This document shows positions 32,123 to 33,754 of a DNA stretch of 33,754 bases, piece by piece. Under the pieces are notes generated by a model. The model searched no databases and had not been told where the DNA came from. It was given only the letters and a program-made list of their open reading frames with translations. The position numbers were made by a program, and so were the translations under genes. The stretch covers positions 1-33,754 of the forward strand of contig JAGALD010000010.1 in the NCBI GenBank assembly GCA_017625395.1, read 5' to 3'. Source of the DNA: Bacilli bacterium. GTDB taxonomy: Bacteria > Bacillota_I > Bacilli_A > RF39 > UBA660. How positions within the stretch are numbered: position 1 is the first letter of the stretch; every line of letters starts with the position of its first letter.

Positions 32123-33538
32123 ATGAAAAAAACTAAAATAGTGTGTAGTATTGGCCCTGCAAGTTCAAGTGTTGATGTAATGTCAAAAATGGTTGAAGCA
32201 GGAATGAATGTTGCAAGAATTAACTTCTCACATGCTACAAGAGAAGAAAATTATAATGTAATTAATACAATTAAAGAAGTAAGAAGATTAACAGGAAAGC
32301 CTATTGCTATTCTTTATGACACAAAAGGACCAGACTTTAGATGTTCAGTAATGCAAGATGAAGGTGTTAATCTAATACCAGGAAACATAATTAGAATTGT
32401 TAAAGATAATGTAATTGGAAACAATCAAAGATTTTCTGTTAATTGTCCACAAGCAATAGATAAAATTAATGTAGGAAATATAATATTATTAGAAGATGCA
32501 TTGATGAAATTACAAGTAATATCAAAAGAAATAGATGGAATTACTTGCGTAGTAGTTGATGGGGGAGTTCTTTACAGCAAGAAAGGAATTAATGTTCCAG
32601 GTGTTAAACTTGACCTTCCTTTTATTAGTAGTCAAGATATAGAAGATATAATCTTTGCATGTGAAAACGATGGAGATTTCTTAGCATTATCGTTCGTAGA
32701 AAGTAAAGAAAATGTTCTAGAAGTAAAAAATATTTTAAGAGAACATAATAGGGAAGATATTGGAATAATTTCTAAAATAGAAAGTAGCACAGGAGTAGCT
32801 AATTTAGAAGAAATAATAGATGTAAGTGATGGAATAATGGTAGCACGTGGTGATTTAGGAGTGGAAGTTCCTATTCAAAAATTACCTATACTACAAAAAG
32901 ATATGATAAGAAAATGCCGTGAAAAAGGAAAAACTGTAATTGTTGCAACAGAAATGCTTGCATCAATGTATACAAGCCCAAGACCAACAAGAGCAGAAGT
33001 TACAGATATTAGTAATGCAGTACTAGATGGAACAGATGCAGTTATGTTAAGTGGTGAATCAACAATCGGAAAACATCCAATTGAATCAGTAAAATTTATG
33101 GCTGACATATGTGAAGAAGCTGAAAAATATCACACATATGCTGCAAAATTTATAAAAGAAAATAATCACGATATAACAACTTCAATTGCCAAAGCAGTAG
33201 TTAGTAGTGTCGAAGGATTGGATGTTAAAGCAATCGTGGTACCTACAACAGGAGGACACAGTGCCATGGTTATGAGTAATTTAAGACCGGAGCCTGTTAT
33301 ATTAGCAACATGCCCAAATGAATCAGTTGCAAGAAAATTATCACTTAGCTATGGTGTATATACTAAAGTAGTAGATATTGATGAATTTGATATGGATGAA
33401 GCAGTATCTCATTCAAAAGAAGCTGCGAAAAAATTCTTTAATTTAAAAGAAAAAGACATTATCATCATAACTGGAGGAATTCATAGTAATCCTAATATCA
33501 AAAAACGTACAAACTTCCTAAAAATAGAAGAAATTTAG
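32123..33538 (+). CDS. pyk: Pyruvate kinase
   Basis: 471 residues: the TIM-barrel A domain with MNVARINFSHAT, KIESSTGVANLEEI (catalytic Lys) and MVARGDLGVE, an inserted B domain (about 70-170) and the C domain (about 345-471). It converts phosphoenolpyruvate and ADP to pyruvate and ATP. The extra C-terminal phosphotransfer-like domain of Bacillus Pyk (about 585 residues) is absent, as in many other bacteria. Two usually firm motifs are altered: DTKGPDFR where most have DTKGPEIR, and LLEDALM where most have a DDG. The core catalytic residues remain, so activity is likely. A single-gene unit with GAGGATGG before the ATG and a terminator overlapping the stop. Confidence 0.95.
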   Translation: MKKTKIVCSIGPASSSVDVMSKMVEAGMNVARINFSHATREENYNVINTIKEVRRLTGKPIAILYDTKGPDFRCSVMQDEGVNLIPGNIIRIVKDNVIGNNQRFSVNCPQAIDKINVGNIILLEDALMKLQVISKEIDGITCVVVDGGVLYSKKGINVPGVKLDLPFISSQDIEDIIFACENDGDFLALSFVESKENVLEVKNILREHNREDIGIISKIESSTGVANLEEIIDVSDGIMVARGDLGVEVPIQKLPILQKDMIRKCREKGKTVIVATEMLASMYTSPRPTRAEVTDISNAVLDGTDAVMLSGESTIGKHPIESVKFMADICEEAEKYHTYAAKFIKENNHDITTSIAKAVVSSVEGLDVKAIVVPTTGGHSAMVMSNLRPEPVILATCPNESVARKLSLSYGVYTKVVDIDEFDMDEAVSHSKEAAKKFFNLKEKDIIIITGGIHSNPNIKKRTNFLKIEEI

Positions 33539-33563
33539 AATCTTTTATAAGATTCTTTTTTTT
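33537..33563 (+). terminator. Terminator of pyk
   Basis: AGAATCTT (33537-33544) pairs with AAGATTCT (33549-33556) around TTAT, followed by eight T. The 5' arm overlaps the TAG stop. Confidence 0.85.
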
Positions 33564-33575
33564 GACCAAAATATG

Positions 33576-33584
33576 TGTTATAAT
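33576..33584 (+). promoter_or_regulatory. Extended -10 promoter of the second prepilin gene
   Basis: TGTTATAAT (33576-33584). The expected -35 position falls in the T-run of the pyk terminator. A second TATAAT at 33590-33595 is an alternative. Confidence 0.5.
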
Positions 33585-33613
33585 TCATTTATAATAGAGT
33601 AAGGAGTGAGAAT

Positions 33614-33754
33614 ATGAAAAATAAAAAAGGATTTACTTTAATAGAATTATTAGCAGTAATAATCATACTTGGTGTATTAATGATAATAGCAATACCAAGT
33701 GTAACAGAATACATTCAAACGGCAAGAAAAAAAGCATATGTTTCTATTTTAGAT
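33614..33754 (+). CDS. Prepilin-type protein, N-terminal fragment (3' end outside window)
   Basis: 47 codons are visible before the window ends. A short basic leader (MKNKKG) is followed by FTLIELLAVIIILGVLMIIAIP, a textbook type IV prepilin signal cut between Gly6 and Phe7, with Glu at mature position 5. The next residues (SVTEYIQTARKKAYV) match the 15560 protein (SISGYISNSRKVSYV), so both come from one pilin-like group. AGGAGTGAG lies just before the ATG. Total length and C-terminal domain cannot be told from here. Confidence 0.88.
   Translation, partial: MKNKKGFTLIELLAVIIILGVLMIIAIPSVTEYIQTARKKAYVSILD

Overview
The window is about 33.7 kb of very AT-rich, densely packed bacterial chromosome. 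It encodes Bacillota/Bacilli-type proteins. TGA is a normal stop (radC, mreC and the 14333 gene end in TGA, and Trp is TGG), so this is genetic code 11, not the mycoplasma code. Sporulation genes (a SpoIIB-like protein, SpoIVFA, SpoIVFB, pro-sigma-K) point to an endospore-forming, low-GC Bacilli relative, perhaps one of the host-associated Erysipelotrichales/RF39-like groups. The rank is an inference. I see no rRNA, tRNA, CRISPR array, insertion sequence or phage.

Layout. 1-136: tail of a zinc-ribbon protein. 220-3949: a cell-shape/sporulation operon (SpoIIB-like, radC, mreC, mreD, spoIVFA, spoIVFB) that matches the B. subtilis spoIIB-maf-radC-mreBCD-minCD-spoIVFAB order but lacks maf, mreB, minC and minD here. 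4003-6151: murE, then sigK with an intact pro-sequence, so the protease and its likely substrate are 1.5 kb apart. 6219-9136: two envelope proteins (Ig-repeat polysaccharide deacetylase; cohesin/cadherin-like anchored protein). 9166-10687: yqeG-yqeH. 10775-15475: alpha/beta hydrolase, a membrane-anchored MurF, Ddl and a transglutaminase-like protein without its catalytic residues. 15560-17086: a large prepilin-signal protein. 17199-23610: topA, then polA, a cation diffusion facilitator and mutM. 23625-27810: two pairs of unrecognised tandem paralogues on the minus strand, with truB on the plus strand between them. 27811-31220: a T-box-controlled hisS-aspS operon whose leader carries overlapping Asp and His codons (GACAU) and whose HisRS ends in a Cys/His-rich tail. 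31274-32032: second alpha/beta hydrolase (minus). 32123-33538: pyruvate kinase. 33614-end: start of a second prepilin.

Genes are arranged in short operons with small gaps or 1-14 nt overlaps, usually behind GGTGA or GGAGG ribosome sites. Most operons end in a short stem plus T-run that overlaps the last codons, and the next promoter (often an extended -10, TGnTATAAT) starts within or just after that T-run. The longest stretch without a gene (27811-28117, 307 bp) is filled by two divergent promoters and the T-box. The most interesting items are the dual-codon T-box with the metal-binding-like HisRS tail, the membrane-fused MurF beside a degenerate transglutaminase, the four unrecognised minus-strand genes, and the compact SpoIVFB/pro-sigma-K locus.
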